DNA from: Tenggerimyces flavus
GTDB lineage: Bacteria > Actinomycetota > Actinomycetes > Propionibacteriales > Actinopolymorphaceae
Length of the DNA: 64,000 nucleotides
NCBI RefSeq assembly: GCF_016907715.1
Contig: NZ_JAFBCM010000001.1
Location: 7,789,420-7,853,419, forward strand
Direction: 5' to 3'
Part shown: positions 48,953-57,124 of the stretch, piece by piece
Position numbering within the stretch: the stretch's first letter is position 1
How the letters are laid out: each line of letters starts with the position of its first letter
Notes under the pieces: model-generated
Database searches by the model: none
The model's input: the letters and a program-made list of their open reading frames with translations, nothing else
Told to the model about the DNA's origin: nothing
Made by a program: the position numbers and the translations under genes

Positions 48953-50578
48953 CTATGCAAGCAGGCCGTTCTCGTACGCGTACGCTGTGACCGCCGAACG
49001 CGACGACCTGTCCAGCTTGGCGAAGATGTTGCTCAGGTGCCGGGCCACGGTCTTCTCGCTCAGGTAGAGCTCCGCGGCGATCTCGCGGTTCGTCCGGCCG
49101 GTGGCGACGAGCCGCACCACCTCGACCTCCCGTGCTGTCAGCCCTCGAACGGTCCCGGGCACCAGCGACTCCACCCGGGCCACGTCCGGCACCGCACCCA
49201 GCTCGGCGAAGATCCAGCCCGCCGCGTCGAACTCCATCCGCGCGCTGTCCTCGTCGCCGAGCGCGCGGCACGCCAGGCCGATGAGCACGCGCAGCCGGGC
49301 CGTTTCGTACGGCACCTCGAGCTCCTGCCACGCGTTCCACGCCGAGCGCAGCAGCACCAGGGCCACCTGCGGAGAGCCCTCGGCCAACCGTACGGCACCG
49401 TCGGCCTGCCGGGAGGCCGCGACGAGGAGCGGCGCGTCGAGCTCACCAGCGATCGCCACCAGCTCGTCCGCCGCAGCACGGGCGGCGCGAACGTCCTTGC
49501 CAGCAAGGAGAATCTCGACCTGCGCGGCGAGGAGCTCGGCTCGCTGACTACGTTCGCGGGTCTCGTCGACGGCACGCCGGATCGCCGCGGCCGCCGCCCC
49601 CGTCTTGCCCTGCGCGAGCCGGAGCAGCGCGTGCCCCGGCTGCGGCAGCCGGCTGAGCCGACTGGACTGCCGGTACGCCTCCTCCGCCGCCGCGTCGTCG
49701 CCGCGCAGCCGGTGCAGCTCGCCGAGCTGGTAGTACGCCGCACCCATCGCCGGCTGCTCGCTCGACTGGCCATACGCGGCACACGCCCGCTGCGTCTCGT
49801 CGAGCGCCTCCGCCCACGCGCCGTGCAAGGTGAGGATCTCGGCGCGGTGGACGAGGCACTGGCCGCGGTACGGAACGAGATCGGGCTGCGCGTCGCACCA
49901 GCTGGTCAGCGCGGACGTCCACTCCCGTGCCCGCCGCAGGTCGAACGTGAGCCGGCAGGTCTCGATCACCGCGCAGAACAGGATCCCCGCGACCAGCTCC
50001 GACACCTCGCCCGACGTCACGGCGACCATCGCCTCGTCGAGCCGGGCGACGCCCTCGGCGACCTGCCCGAGGCCGACGAGCGCCTGGCCCTGCAGCGTGA
50101 GCCCGAACGCGCTGAGGTCGGCGTCTTCAAATCGGTCGCCGCAGGCCGTGGCGTCGCGCGCCAGCTCCAGGGCCGTTGCCGGGTCGTCGTCCAGGGTGAC
50201 CAGGGTGACGGGGACCAGCAGGTAGCCGCGTTCGGGACAGTCGGTCTCGCCCGCGTCGACGAGGCGCTGCGCCCGCGCCAGCCAGCCGCCGCTCCGGCCG
50301 GGCTGCCCGCGGAGCATCAGGTGGATGCAGAGCCAGAACGCGTTGCGGGCGGCCCGAATCGACTCGCCGCGTTCGAGCAGGGCGTTGTACGTACGCGCCC
50401 AGAGCTCGACGCACTCGACGTCGCGGCCGGTCAGGTACGCGGAGGCAGCGAGCAGCTCGAGGTCAGCGGGCTCCAACGGCTCCTCGCGGTCCGCATCAGC
50501 GGCCGCGAGGTGCGCGTACGCATCAGCCCACGCCTTCCTGGCGTAGGCGTCCCGTCCCCGGTCCCGTTCGGGCTGCAC
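48953..50578 (-). CDS. LuxR-type regulator with TPR-like helical repeats
   Basis: A 541-residue regulator without an N-terminal ATPase. Residues 1-460 are TPR-like helical repeats (for example AYYQLGELHRLRGDDAAAEEAYRQSSRLS). The C-terminus has the LuxR/FixJ helix-turn-helix (RGLTAREVEVVRLVATGRTNREIAAELYLSEKTVARHLSNIFAKLDRSSRSAVTAYAYENGLL). The activating signal is unknown. It starts at GTG 50578 with a TACGAT box 8 nt upstream. It is on the same strand as the monooxygenase gene downstream, an association seen in other actinobacteria. Confidence 0.92.
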   Translation of the reverse strand: MQPERDRGRDAYARKAWADAYAHLAAADADREEPLEPADLELLAASAYLTGRDVECVELWARTYNALLERGESIRAARNAFWLCIHLMLRGQPGRSGGWLARAQRLVDAGETDCPERGYLLVPVTLVTLDDDPATALELARDATACGDRFEDADLSAFGLTLQGQALVGLGQVAEGVARLDEAMVAVTSGEVSELVAGILFCAVIETCRLTFDLRRAREWTSALTSWCDAQPDLVPYRGQCLVHRAEILTLHGAWAEALDETQRACAAYGQSSEQPAMGAAYYQLGELHRLRGDDAAAEEAYRQSSRLSRLPQPGHALLRLAQGKTGAAAAAIRRAVDETRERSQRAELLAAQVEILLAGKDVRAARAAADELVAIAGELDAPLLVAASRQADGAVRLAEGSPQVALVLLRSAWNAWQELEVPYETARLRVLIGLACRALGDEDSARMEFDAAGWIFAELGAVPDVARVESLVPGTVRGLTAREVEVVRLVATGRTNREIAAELYLSEKTVARHLSNIFAKLDRSSRSAVTAYAYENGLLA

Positions 50579-50586
50579 GCCTGTGC

Positions 50587-50592
50587 ATCGTA
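50587..50592 (-). promoter_or_regulatory. -10 box of the LuxR gene (leaderless)
   Basis: TACGAT on the minus strand with 8 nt to GTG 50578. Confidence 0.5.
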
Positions 50593-50618
50593 CGCGCCCA
50601 CCGCGCCCCGCTTGGCCG

Positions 50619-52394
50619 CTACAGGCCCAGCTTGCTGAGCTCCATGCTGACCCGCGAGTCCGTCGACTCCACCGGCGACTCGTTCGTCACCCAGGGGTCG
50701 CCGTCGAAGTAGCGCTGGAAGATCTTCTCCGACGTCCGGGTCGCCACGGCCTGCGCGGTGAGGGTCGGATTCGGGCCACCGAGGCCGTTCGCCAGCGCGG
50801 AGTTGTCGGCCACGAACAGCCGCTTCACCCAGCGCGCCTCGGCCGACGAGTCCAGGACCGACGTCGCCGCGGACTGACCCATCCGCATCGACGACTGCAC
50901 GTGCAGGATCAGCGGCGCCCAGTCGATCCGGTAGACCTTCTTCGCGCCCGCTCCGCGCAGCAGCTCTGCCGCCTTGCGCGCGAGGTACTCGCGGTTCGCC
51001 AACGTCTTCGCCGACCGCTGCCGCTGGTGGAACTGCACCTTCGCCACCGGCCCGTTCGCGTCCGCCGGCAACACCGAACGGGTCACGCGGTTCTGCGCCT
51101 CGACGTGGTCGTCGGTGATCACCAGAACGTTCAGCAGATTGTCGATCCCGCCCGCGAGCAGCTCCTTCAGCTCCGGCCCCATCGGACGTCCCGCCGGACC
51201 GTCCCACGGCCCCAACATCCCACGCCCGTTGGTGTACTGGCCGCGGATGCCGCTGTCGGACAGCAGCGCCGAGAACGCCTGGATCGCCGGCGGCAGACCC
51301 ACGTTCTCCAGGCCGCCGTAGCCCGGGAAGTCGCAGCGCGCCGACGAGCCGACGCCCTTGGAGTTGCCGGTGTAGTCGTCGAACGAGCCGATCACCCAGT
51401 CGAAGAAGTGGTCGGTGTAGCCGCGTCCGACCCAGTCGTTCGGGTTCGGCAGCCCGCTGTTCAGCCACAGCCGCGGCGTCTCCGTACACCCGCCCGCGAG
51501 CACGACGACCCGCGCGTCCTCGCGGTGCTCGTCGCCGGTGGCGTTGTCGCGCCACGTCACACCCGTCGCGACCGGCTCGCCATTGCCCTGCGAGGTGTGG
51601 ACGCGCGTGACGAACGCGTCGGTGACCAACGTCGCGCGCTTGCCGCCGCCGGCCCACACGTCGGCGGTGATCGCCATCGGCACGTAGCTGTTGTCCGTCG
51701 ACCGCTTCGCGAACCGGTTCCGCGGCGCGTTGATCGGCTCCATGCAGCCCTGGAAGCAGGAACCGCAGAACGTGCAGCCAGTCGCCTTCGGGTACTGCAG
51801 CAGGTTCGGGTCACTGGTCTTGCCCGCGTTGCCGCCGGGCTGCAGGATCGCGTTCTCCTGCGGGCGATACGAGGCGCCGGTCGTCGTCTTCCTCGTCTGT
51901 ACGGGGATTCCGAGCGTCTCGCAGCCGCCGAAGTAGACCTCTTCCTTCGTTCCCATCGCCGCCGTCTGCACGGGCAGCGTCGCCTCGACCCACTCGTAGT
52001 ACGGGACGAGCTCGTCGTAGCTGAACGGGAACAGGTGCTTGGTGTCGTACGCCGCCTTGTCCGCGCCGTCGTAGCCGGCGAACACGCCGGGGTACGCGCG
52101 CGGGCAGTTTCCGTAGTAGTGCTGGGTGGTTCCGCCGACGCCGGACAGCTGCCAGAGGAACGAGTTCTGCGCCCATTCGCGGAACCAGGCCGGCTTGTCG
52201 CGGTTCTCCGGGCCGAAGCGGAAGAACCCGGACAGCGGGTTGTTGGCGTCGTTCTCGAAGTGCGTCCACTCCTCCCGCGGCTTGGCGTGCCGCGGACCGG
52301 CCTCGAGCACCAGGACATCGAGGCCGCGGGCGGCGAGCTCCTTGGCGACGACCGGTCCGCCACCGCCGGCGCCGACGACGATCACGTCGCGCAT
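50619..52394 (-). CDS. GMC-family oxidoreductase with a Cys cluster
   Basis: A 591-residue flavoprotein of the gluconate/glucose dehydrogenase alpha-subunit type: FAD fold VIVVGAGGGGPVVAKELAARGLDVLVLEAG, GGTTQHYYGNCPRAYP, the Cys motif C207-x2-C210-x2-C213-x3-C217 (GCTFCGSCFQGCMEP), VVLAGGCTETPRLWLNSG, and a C-terminal DNSALANGLGGPNPTLT with the histidine/asparagine end of GMC enzymes. The cysteines resemble the 3Fe-4S site of bacterial FAD-glucose dehydrogenase. The small partner gene is upstream (one-base overlap), so the pair is an oxidase/dehydrogenase complex. The substrate, a sugar, polyol or steroid-like alcohol, cannot be told. Confidence 0.88.
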   Translation of the reverse strand: MRDVIVVGAGGGGPVVAKELAARGLDVLVLEAGPRHAKPREEWTHFENDANNPLSGFFRFGPENRDKPAWFREWAQNSFLWQLSGVGGTTQHYYGNCPRAYPGVFAGYDGADKAAYDTKHLFPFSYDELVPYYEWVEATLPVQTAAMGTKEEVYFGGCETLGIPVQTRKTTTGASYRPQENAILQPGGNAGKTSDPNLLQYPKATGCTFCGSCFQGCMEPINAPRNRFAKRSTDNSYVPMAITADVWAGGGKRATLVTDAFVTRVHTSQGNGEPVATGVTWRDNATGDEHREDARVVVLAGGCTETPRLWLNSGLPNPNDWVGRGYTDHFFDWVIGSFDDYTGNSKGVGSSARCDFPGYGGLENVGLPPAIQAFSALLSDSGIRGQYTNGRGMLGPWDGPAGRPMGPELKELLAGGIDNLLNVLVITDDHVEAQNRVTRSVLPADANGPVAKVQFHQRQRSAKTLANREYLARKAAELLRGAGAKKVYRIDWAPLILHVQSSMRMGQSAATSVLDSSAEARWVKRLFVADNSALANGLGGPNPTLTAQAVATRTSEKIFQRYFDGDPWVTNESPVESTDSRVSMELSKLGL

Positions 52395-53311
52395 CAGTCC
52401 TCCACCTTCGTTCGCCCCTGGTAGTAGCCCTTGAGTTCGTTCCAGCCGTCGGCGACGCCGTCGAACTTGCTGAGTCGCCAGCCCACGGGCGTGCCGCGCA
52501 GCTTCTTCGTCCGCGGGTCGAACACGGCGTACTCGGTGAACGCGCCGAAGCCCGCGAACTCGATCAGCGCGCCGGCGACGAACTTGAGCAGCCCGGACAC
52601 GGATCCGCGCAGCGGTTCGGGCAGCTGGGTGTCGAGCAGCGCGACGAGGTCGGAGTCCGTACGTTCCATCAGCTCGAACGCCTTGGCCTTCTCCTCGAAG
52701 CTCAGGCGCGCGAACGGCGACACGAACGCGCCGTGCACCGAGAGCGGATTCACCTGGGTGGCAACGAGATTCAGCAGCAGCGCGATGACCAGCGACAGCG
52801 GGATCGTGGCGTCGTTCTCCAGCAGGACCCGGAGCGCGTCGTCGAGATCCTTGACCTGTCCGGGAAGCAGGTCGTCGAGCGGTCCGGGCAGGTCGATGCC
52901 GAGGTCGGAGAGGGCGGTCGTCAGCGCGGCCGCCATGGGTTGCGCGAGCTGTTGCGGGAACGGGACGAAGTTGTCGAGCGACTCGATCATGAAGTCGGTC
53001 GCCTTCGCGTCGAGCGCGCCGGGCTCGTTCCGCGGCGTGCCCTGGGCGCGGGAGTAGGCGTCCCGGCCGGGGACGACGAACGTGGTGAGCCCGTTCAACG
53101 TGTCCCTGGAGAGCTCGGCGAGCAAGGGCCGGAGCAGCTCGACCAGGTCCTCCAGGCCGGGCAGCCCAGCGGGGTCGTTCCGGGCGAACGAGATAGGGCC
53201 GGCCGAGCCGGCGTGGGCCGTGGCCGGGACGAGGATCCCCGAGCCGACGGCGGCTCCGAGGACGCCTACCCGGGCGAGGAAGATGCGACGCGTCATGGAG
53301 TGCTTAGCCAT
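52394..53311 (-). CDS. Gluconate 2-dehydrogenase subunit 3-like partner, Tat-exported
   Basis: A 305-residue protein with a twin-arginine signal (MTRRIFLARVGVLGAAVGSGILVPATAHAGS; RR followed by IFL). The mature part is helical and matches the gluconate dehydrogenase gamma-subunit family only loosely in its closing section (LSFEEKAKAFELMERTDSDLVALLDTQLPEPLRGSVSGLLKFVAGALIEFAGFGAFTEYAVFDPRTKKLRGTPVGWRLSKFDG). It probably carries the cofactor-loaded GMC subunit across the membrane, since that subunit has no signal of its own. The stop and the GMC start overlap by one base (TGATG). Confidence 0.82.
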   Translation of the reverse strand: MAKHSMTRRIFLARVGVLGAAVGSGILVPATAHAGSAGPISFARNDPAGLPGLEDLVELLRPLLAELSRDTLNGLTTFVVPGRDAYSRAQGTPRNEPGALDAKATDFMIESLDNFVPFPQQLAQPMAAALTTALSDLGIDLPGPLDDLLPGQVKDLDDALRVLLENDATIPLSLVIALLLNLVATQVNPLSVHGAFVSPFARLSFEEKAKAFELMERTDSDLVALLDTQLPEPLRGSVSGLLKFVAGALIEFAGFGAFTEYAVFDPRTKKLRGTPVGWRLSKFDGVADGWNELKGYYQGRTKVED

Positions 53312-53586
53312 GCGTTCCGTCCTGGAAGGTAAGAACGCGCCGAAGTCGAACGACGACGCTCCGTGGGTGTAGTGCGGCGACCATACGCCCGACCTGTCGC
53401 ATTCACTAGGACTGGGAGGGGTATTTCGCGGAATCTCCTTATAAGTAAGGGATGCCTAATTTATCGATTGCTCCGACGAATCGCCGTCTTGGCCGCCTGA
53501 TCTGGTCGGTTCTCGTCCTTGCTCAGCTGCAGCCGACCCTGCTAGACATCTGATGTATTCAGTGCGCCTGAAGGGTGGGAGTTCGC
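53312..53586. other. 275-bp intergenic region with an AT-rich patch
   Basis: This gap between divergent GMC-partner and fucosidase genes contains the least GC-rich stretch seen here (about 53435-53470, with TTATAAGTAAGG and CTAATTTATCG). I see no gene in it. It probably holds the promoters of both transcription units. Confidence 0.5.
53546..53556. promoter_or_regulatory. Candidate operator upstream of alpha-L-fucosidase
   Basis: ACATCTGATGT is an 11-bp palindrome around one central T. It lies 30 bp before the fucosidase ATG and overlaps a possible -10 TATTCA (53556-53561). GntR- or LacI-type sugar regulators often use such sites. The regulator itself is not in this window. Confidence 0.45.
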
Positions 53587-54867
53587 ATGCCAGCACCACA
53601 GGAGTCCCTGGACCTGCTCCGCGAGCGGCGGTTCGGCCTGTTCGTCCACTGGGGCCTGTACGCGCTGCCCGCACGGCACGAGTGGGTGAAGAAGCGGGAG
53701 CAGCTGACCGACGAGCAGTACCAGCCGTACTTCGACCACTTCGATCCCGACCTGTACGACCCGGCCGTCTGGGCACAGGCGGCGCGCGACGCGGGGATGA
53801 AGTACTCGGTGCTGACCAGCAAGCACCACGAGGGTTTCTGCCTGTTCGACTCCGATCTGACGGACTACAAGGCGACGAACACGCCCGCGGGCCGCGACCT
53901 CGTGCGCCCGTTCGTCGACGCGTTCCGTGCGGAGGGTCTCGGGGTCGGCTTCTACTACTCGCTGATCGACTGGCACCACAAGTCGTTCACGCCGGACGGG
54001 ATCCACCCGCAGATCGAGGACGCGGCGTGGCGGGAGAGCGCGAAGGGCCGCGACTTCTCCGCGTACCGGACGTACCTGCACGGCCAGGTCGAGGAGCTGC
54101 TGACGCGGTACGGCGATCTGGACGTGATGTGGTTCGACTTCTCGTACCCGGGGCGCGAGACGCACGGCTTCCCGGGCAAGGGGCGGGACGACTGGGACTC
54201 GGAGGCGCTGGTCTCGCTCGTGCGGAAGCTGCAGCCTGGCGTTCTGATCAACAACCGGCTGGACTACCCGGGTGACTTCACGACGCCGGAGCAGTACCAG
54301 CCGTTCGCCCACCCGACGATCGACGGGCAGGAGGTGCCGTGGGAGGCGTGCCAGACTCTCAACGGTAGTTGGGGATACGACCGCGACAACCTGGACTGGA
54401 AGTCGCCGGAGCTGCTGGTGAACATGCTGGTGGACTCGGTGTCGAAGGACGGCAACCTGCTGCTGAACGTGGGTCCGACCGGCCGCGGCGAGTTCGACGA
54501 GCGGGCTTTGTCGACGCTGGCGGAGATCGGCCGCTGGACGCGCCGCAACGGCCGCTCGATCTACGGCGCCGGGCCTTCATCGTTCACCGCGCCTTCGGAC
54601 ACTCGCTACACCCAGCGCGGCGACCGCCTGTACCTGCAAATCCTGAACTGGCCCTTCCGCCACCTGCACCTGCCGGGGCTGGCGGGGCGGATCAAGTACG
54701 CGCAGTTCCTGCACGACGCGTCGGAGATCCACTTCCGCGAGGTGACCGAGGAGGAGGTCCACCACAACACGTCGCTGAAGGGCATCCCGGACGGAACGGT
54801 GACGCTGGAGCTCCCCATCCAGCGCCCGAACCAGCTGGTGCCGGTGGTGGAGATCTTCCTCAACTAG
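53587..54867 (+). CDS. Alpha-L-fucosidase, GH29
   Basis: A 426-residue glycoside hydrolase with no signal peptide. GH29 features in order: RRFGLFVHWGLYALPARHEWVK, DAGMKYSVLTSKHHEGFCLFDS, YYSLIDWHHKSF, the nucleophile Asp184 in DLDVMWFDFSYPG, WEACQTLNGSWGYD, and NLLLNVGPTGRGEFDERALSTLAEIGRW. It should release L-fucose from short oligosaccharides in the cytosol. ATG 53587 has a GTGGGAG site. It is a single gene without transporter neighbours. Confidence 0.95.
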   Translation: MPAPQESLDLLRERRFGLFVHWGLYALPARHEWVKKREQLTDEQYQPYFDHFDPDLYDPAVWAQAARDAGMKYSVLTSKHHEGFCLFDSDLTDYKATNTPAGRDLVRPFVDAFRAEGLGVGFYYSLIDWHHKSFTPDGIHPQIEDAAWRESAKGRDFSAYRTYLHGQVEELLTRYGDLDVMWFDFSYPGRETHGFPGKGRDDWDSEALVSLVRKLQPGVLINNRLDYPGDFTTPEQYQPFAHPTIDGQEVPWEACQTLNGSWGYDRDNLDWKSPELLVNMLVDSVSKDGNLLLNVGPTGRGEFDERALSTLAEIGRWTRRNGRSIYGAGPSSFTAPSDTRYTQRGDRLYLQILNWPFRHLHLPGLAGRIKYAQFLHDASEIHFREVTEEEVHHNTSLKGIPDGTVTLELPIQRPNQLVPVVEIFLN

Positions 54868-54882
54868 GCGTGCCTTACACCT

Positions 54883-54888
54883 TACGAT
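54883..54888 (+). promoter_or_regulatory. -10 box of the winged-helix protein gene (leaderless)
   Basis: TACGAT with 6 nt to GTG 54895. Confidence 0.5.
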
Positions 54889-54894
54889 CCGAAC

Positions 54895-55587
54895 GTGGAG
54901 CCCTGGGAGTCGCCGAGGACCTGGCAGCGGGTGGCCGACGAACTACGCCACCATCGCCGCTCAGGCCTCGGCGGCCTCCTCACCGAGGACACCGTCCGCT
55001 TCGCCACCGCCCGAGCCCTCGTCGCCGAGGGCGCGGACCCCGCCGGCCTGCGCGTCGAGTGGCCGCACCCGTCGCTCGATGGAGCGCGGATCGACCTGGT
55101 CGTGAGCGAACCGCCGATCGCGCTGATCGAGTTCGAGTACCTCCGCGAGCCCCCGTCGCTGGGACCGCGCCTCAGCCGGCTGGCCGCCGTACCTCTCGAT
55201 GCGGCTCGCCTCTTCGTCTCCGTCGAGGCCGCCGGCCAGCTCGTCGAGTCGGAGCTGGCGGCGCAGCTCGTCGCCTTGCGGGTCGACGACGAACTACGAC
55301 TCTCGGTCTACTGTGTCGACCGACTCGCCAGGCGGGCTTCGGCGCGAGATGGGGCGAGGCGGGAGATTCTGGCGGCAGTGACGCGGATTCTCGCTCGCTC
55401 GGGCCAGCAAACGTTCAGTCCGGTCGAGGTGGTCCGGGAGCTGCAGGATGCCGGCACCAGCTATGCGGAGGCGACCATCCGGACGATGGTCACCTCCCAC
55501 ATGTGCCTCAATGCCCCCGATCACGCGGCCGTCACGTACGACGACTTCGAGCGCCTCGAGCACGGCGTCTACCGGCTCGCCCCGTAG
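54895..55587 (+). CDS. Hypothetical protein with C-terminal winged-helix-like domain (DUF7669-like)
   Basis: A 230-residue cytosolic protein. The N-terminal half has a possible restriction-endonuclease-like core (ARIDLVVSEPPIALIEFEYLREPP; Asp then Glu-x-Glu rather than Glu-x-Lys). The C-terminal half (REILAAVTRILARSGQQTFSPVEVVRELQDAGTSYAEATIRTMVTSHMCLNAPDHAAVTYDDFERLEHGVYRLAP) has the outline of the DUF7669-type winged helix, often attached to defence or nuclease-like modules. I cannot assign a function. It starts at GTG with a -10 box 6 nt upstream. It is followed by a 75-bp tandem repeat. Confidence 0.7.
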   Translation: MEPWESPRTWQRVADELRHHRRSGLGGLLTEDTVRFATARALVAEGADPAGLRVEWPHPSLDGARIDLVVSEPPIALIEFEYLREPPSLGPRLSRLAAVPLDAARLFVSVEAAGQLVESELAAQLVALRVDDELRLSVYCVDRLARRASARDGARREILAAVTRILARSGQQTFSPVEVVRELQDAGTSYAEATIRTMVTSHMCLNAPDHAAVTYDDFERLEHGVYRLAP

Positions 55588-55608
55588 CCGCTGCGCGCTG
55601 GTCTGCTT

Positions 55609-55819
55609 GGGTCGGGGGCGCCCTGGTCCCATAGGTTCGGACTGGGGTGCCCCCGACCCACACTCAGGTGGCGGCGACAGTGGGGGTGAGGGGCACCCAC
55701 GTCCCATAGGTTCGGACTGGGGTGCCCCCGACCCACACTCAGGCGGCGGCGACAGTGGGGGTGAGGGGCACCCACGTCCCATAGGTTCGGACTGGGGTGC
55801 CCCCGACCCACACTCAGGC
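55609..55819 (+). repeat. 75-bp tandem repeat, about 2.8 copies
   Basis: The block ATAGGTTCGGACTGGGGTGC starts at 55631, 55706 and 55781, exactly 75 bp apart. The full unit also contains GTGGGGGTGAGGGGCACCCA. Within each unit GGTGCCCC and GGGGCACC form an inverted pair able to make a hairpin. The array fills the 241-bp gap between the convergent winged-helix and P450 genes. No CRISPR-like spacers are present because the units are contiguous and near identical. Confidence 0.9.
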
Positions 55820-55828
55820 CGCAGCGGG

Positions 55829-57022
55829 TCACCAGGTCACGGGCAGCTTGTGCACTCCGTAGATGGCCATGTCCGTCTTCAGCGGCACCTCGTTCGCCGG
55901 GATCGCCAACCTGAGCGTCGGAAAACGCCGGAACAGGCTGGCGTAGCCCACCCGCATCTCGATCCGGGCCAGCTGCTGCCCCAAGCACTGGTGCACGCCG
56001 TGCCCGAAGGCCAGATGCCCGGACACCACGTGGTGCAGGTCCAGCGTCTCCGGACTCGCGAAGTGCTCCGGATCGCGGTTCGTCACCGGCGTCGAGATCA
56101 CGACCGTGTCGCCCTCCTTCACCTGCACCCCGCCCAGCTCCACGTCCTCCAGGGCCGCGCGCGTCGGACCGATGTGGATGATGCTCAGGTACCGCAACAG
56201 CTCCTCGACCGCGTTCTCGATCACGTCTGGCTCAGACGTCAACACAGCAAGCTGATCCGGGTGCTGCAGCAGTGCGAACGTGCCCAGCGACAGCATGTTC
56301 GCCGTCGTCTCGTGCCCGGCCGCGAGCAGCAGCAAGGCCATGTTCCGCAACTCCTCCTGGGAGAGCTCGCCGCTCTCGATCAGCCCCGACAGCATGTCGT
56401 CGGACGGCTTGCCGCGCTTGCGCGAGATGAGCTCGTCGAGGTACGCGTTCAGCTCCGCCATCGATGCCGTGAGCTCTTGGACCGTCGAGTCCAGCCGCAC
56501 GATCTTCGAGGTCGTGTGCTGGAACTGCTCCCGTTCCGCGTACGGCACCCCGAGCAGCTCGCAGATCACCAGCGACGGGATCGGCAAAGCGAACGCCTGC
56601 ACCAGATCGACCGGCGGCCCGGCCAGCGCCATCTCCTCGAGCCGGTCGTCGGTGATCTGCTGGATCCGCGGCGTCAGCTGGTTCATCCGCCGCACGGTGA
56701 ACTGCCCGGTGAGCAGCCGCCGGTACCGCCCGTGGATCGGCTCGTCCATCCGGATGAACATGCCCGGCGGCGCCGGCGGGACCGGCTCGGTGGCGCGCGC
56801 CACCGGCAGCGGGAAGTGCCGGAGCTCCTGGCGAGCGCTGAAGCGGGGATCCGCGAGCACCTGGCGCGCCAGGCCGTGGTTCGTGACGAGCCACCCGACA
56901 TGGCCGTTCGGGAAGTGCAGCGGACTGATCGGCCCGGCCGCACGAAACGCCTCCAGCGCGTCGGGCGGGTCGAACGGCCCGCTGCGGTCGATCGGAAGGG
57001 ACTGGGTCTGGGTCTGAGCCAT
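55829..57022 (-). CDS. Cytochrome P450 (CYP105/107-like)
   Basis: A 397-residue soluble P450: I-helix AGHETTANM, ExxR in [19 protein letters not shown] region, PERF-like [12 protein letters not shown], heme-binding loop [15 protein letters not shown] with the proximal Cys. It would hydroxylate a small hydrophobic molecule, given ferredoxin and reductase from elsewhere. The TetR gene is divergent and a strong TetR dyad lies in the shared promoter region, so it is probably induced by its substrate. Confidence 0.95.
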   Translation of the reverse strand: MAQTQTQSLPIDRSGPFDPPDALEAFRAAGPISPLHFPNGHVGWLVTNHGLARQVLADPRFSARQELRHFPLPVARATEPVPPAPPGMFIRMDEPIHGRYRRLLTGQFTVRRMNQLTPRIQQITDDRLEEMALAGPPVDLVQAFALPIPSLVICELLGVPYAEREQFQHTTSKIVRLDSTVQELTASMAELNAYLDELISRKRGKPSDDMLSGLIESGELSQEELRNMALLLLAAGHETTANMLSLGTFALLQHPDQLAVLTSEPDVIENAVEELLRYLSIIHIGPTRAALEDVELGGVQVKEGDTVVISTPVTNRDPEHFASPETLDLHHVVSGHLAFGHGVHQCLGQQLARIEMRVGYASLFRRFPTLRLAIPANEVPLKTDMAIYGVHKLPVTW

Positions 57023-57079
57023 CAGCGTGCGCTCCCTCGTAGGCGCCTTCGTGCTGCGATCCTCGCACCGATCCAGATG

Positions 57080-57100
57080 AATTTACAATGAGTGTAAATT
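57080..57100. promoter_or_regulatory. TetR operator between P450 and tetR
   Basis: AATTTACA, five bases, TGTAAATT: perfect 8-bp arms in a 21-bp dyad. It overlaps the -35 region of the tetR promoter (-10 TAATCT at 57112) and lies 58 bp before the P450 start, so one site could repress both genes. Confidence 0.8.
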
Positions 57101-57111
57101 TTCCTTTGCTG

Positions 57112-57117
57112 TAATCT
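57112..57117 (+). promoter_or_regulatory. -10 box of the second TetR gene (leaderless)
   Basis: TAATCT with 7 nt to ATG 57125. The dyad 57080-57100 occupies the -35 position. Confidence 0.55.
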
Positions 57118-57124
57118 ACGTCTC

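Noticed and set aside
55294-55782. Minus-strand frame with a repeated GRGCPSPPLSPPPECGSG-type peptide
   Set aside because: It is produced by the 75-bp tandem repeat and runs antisense through the end of the winged-helix gene. No ribosome site or promoter supports it.
55609-55819. CRISPR array
   Set aside because: Units are contiguous, 75 bp long and nearly identical throughout, with no unique spacers and no cas genes nearby.
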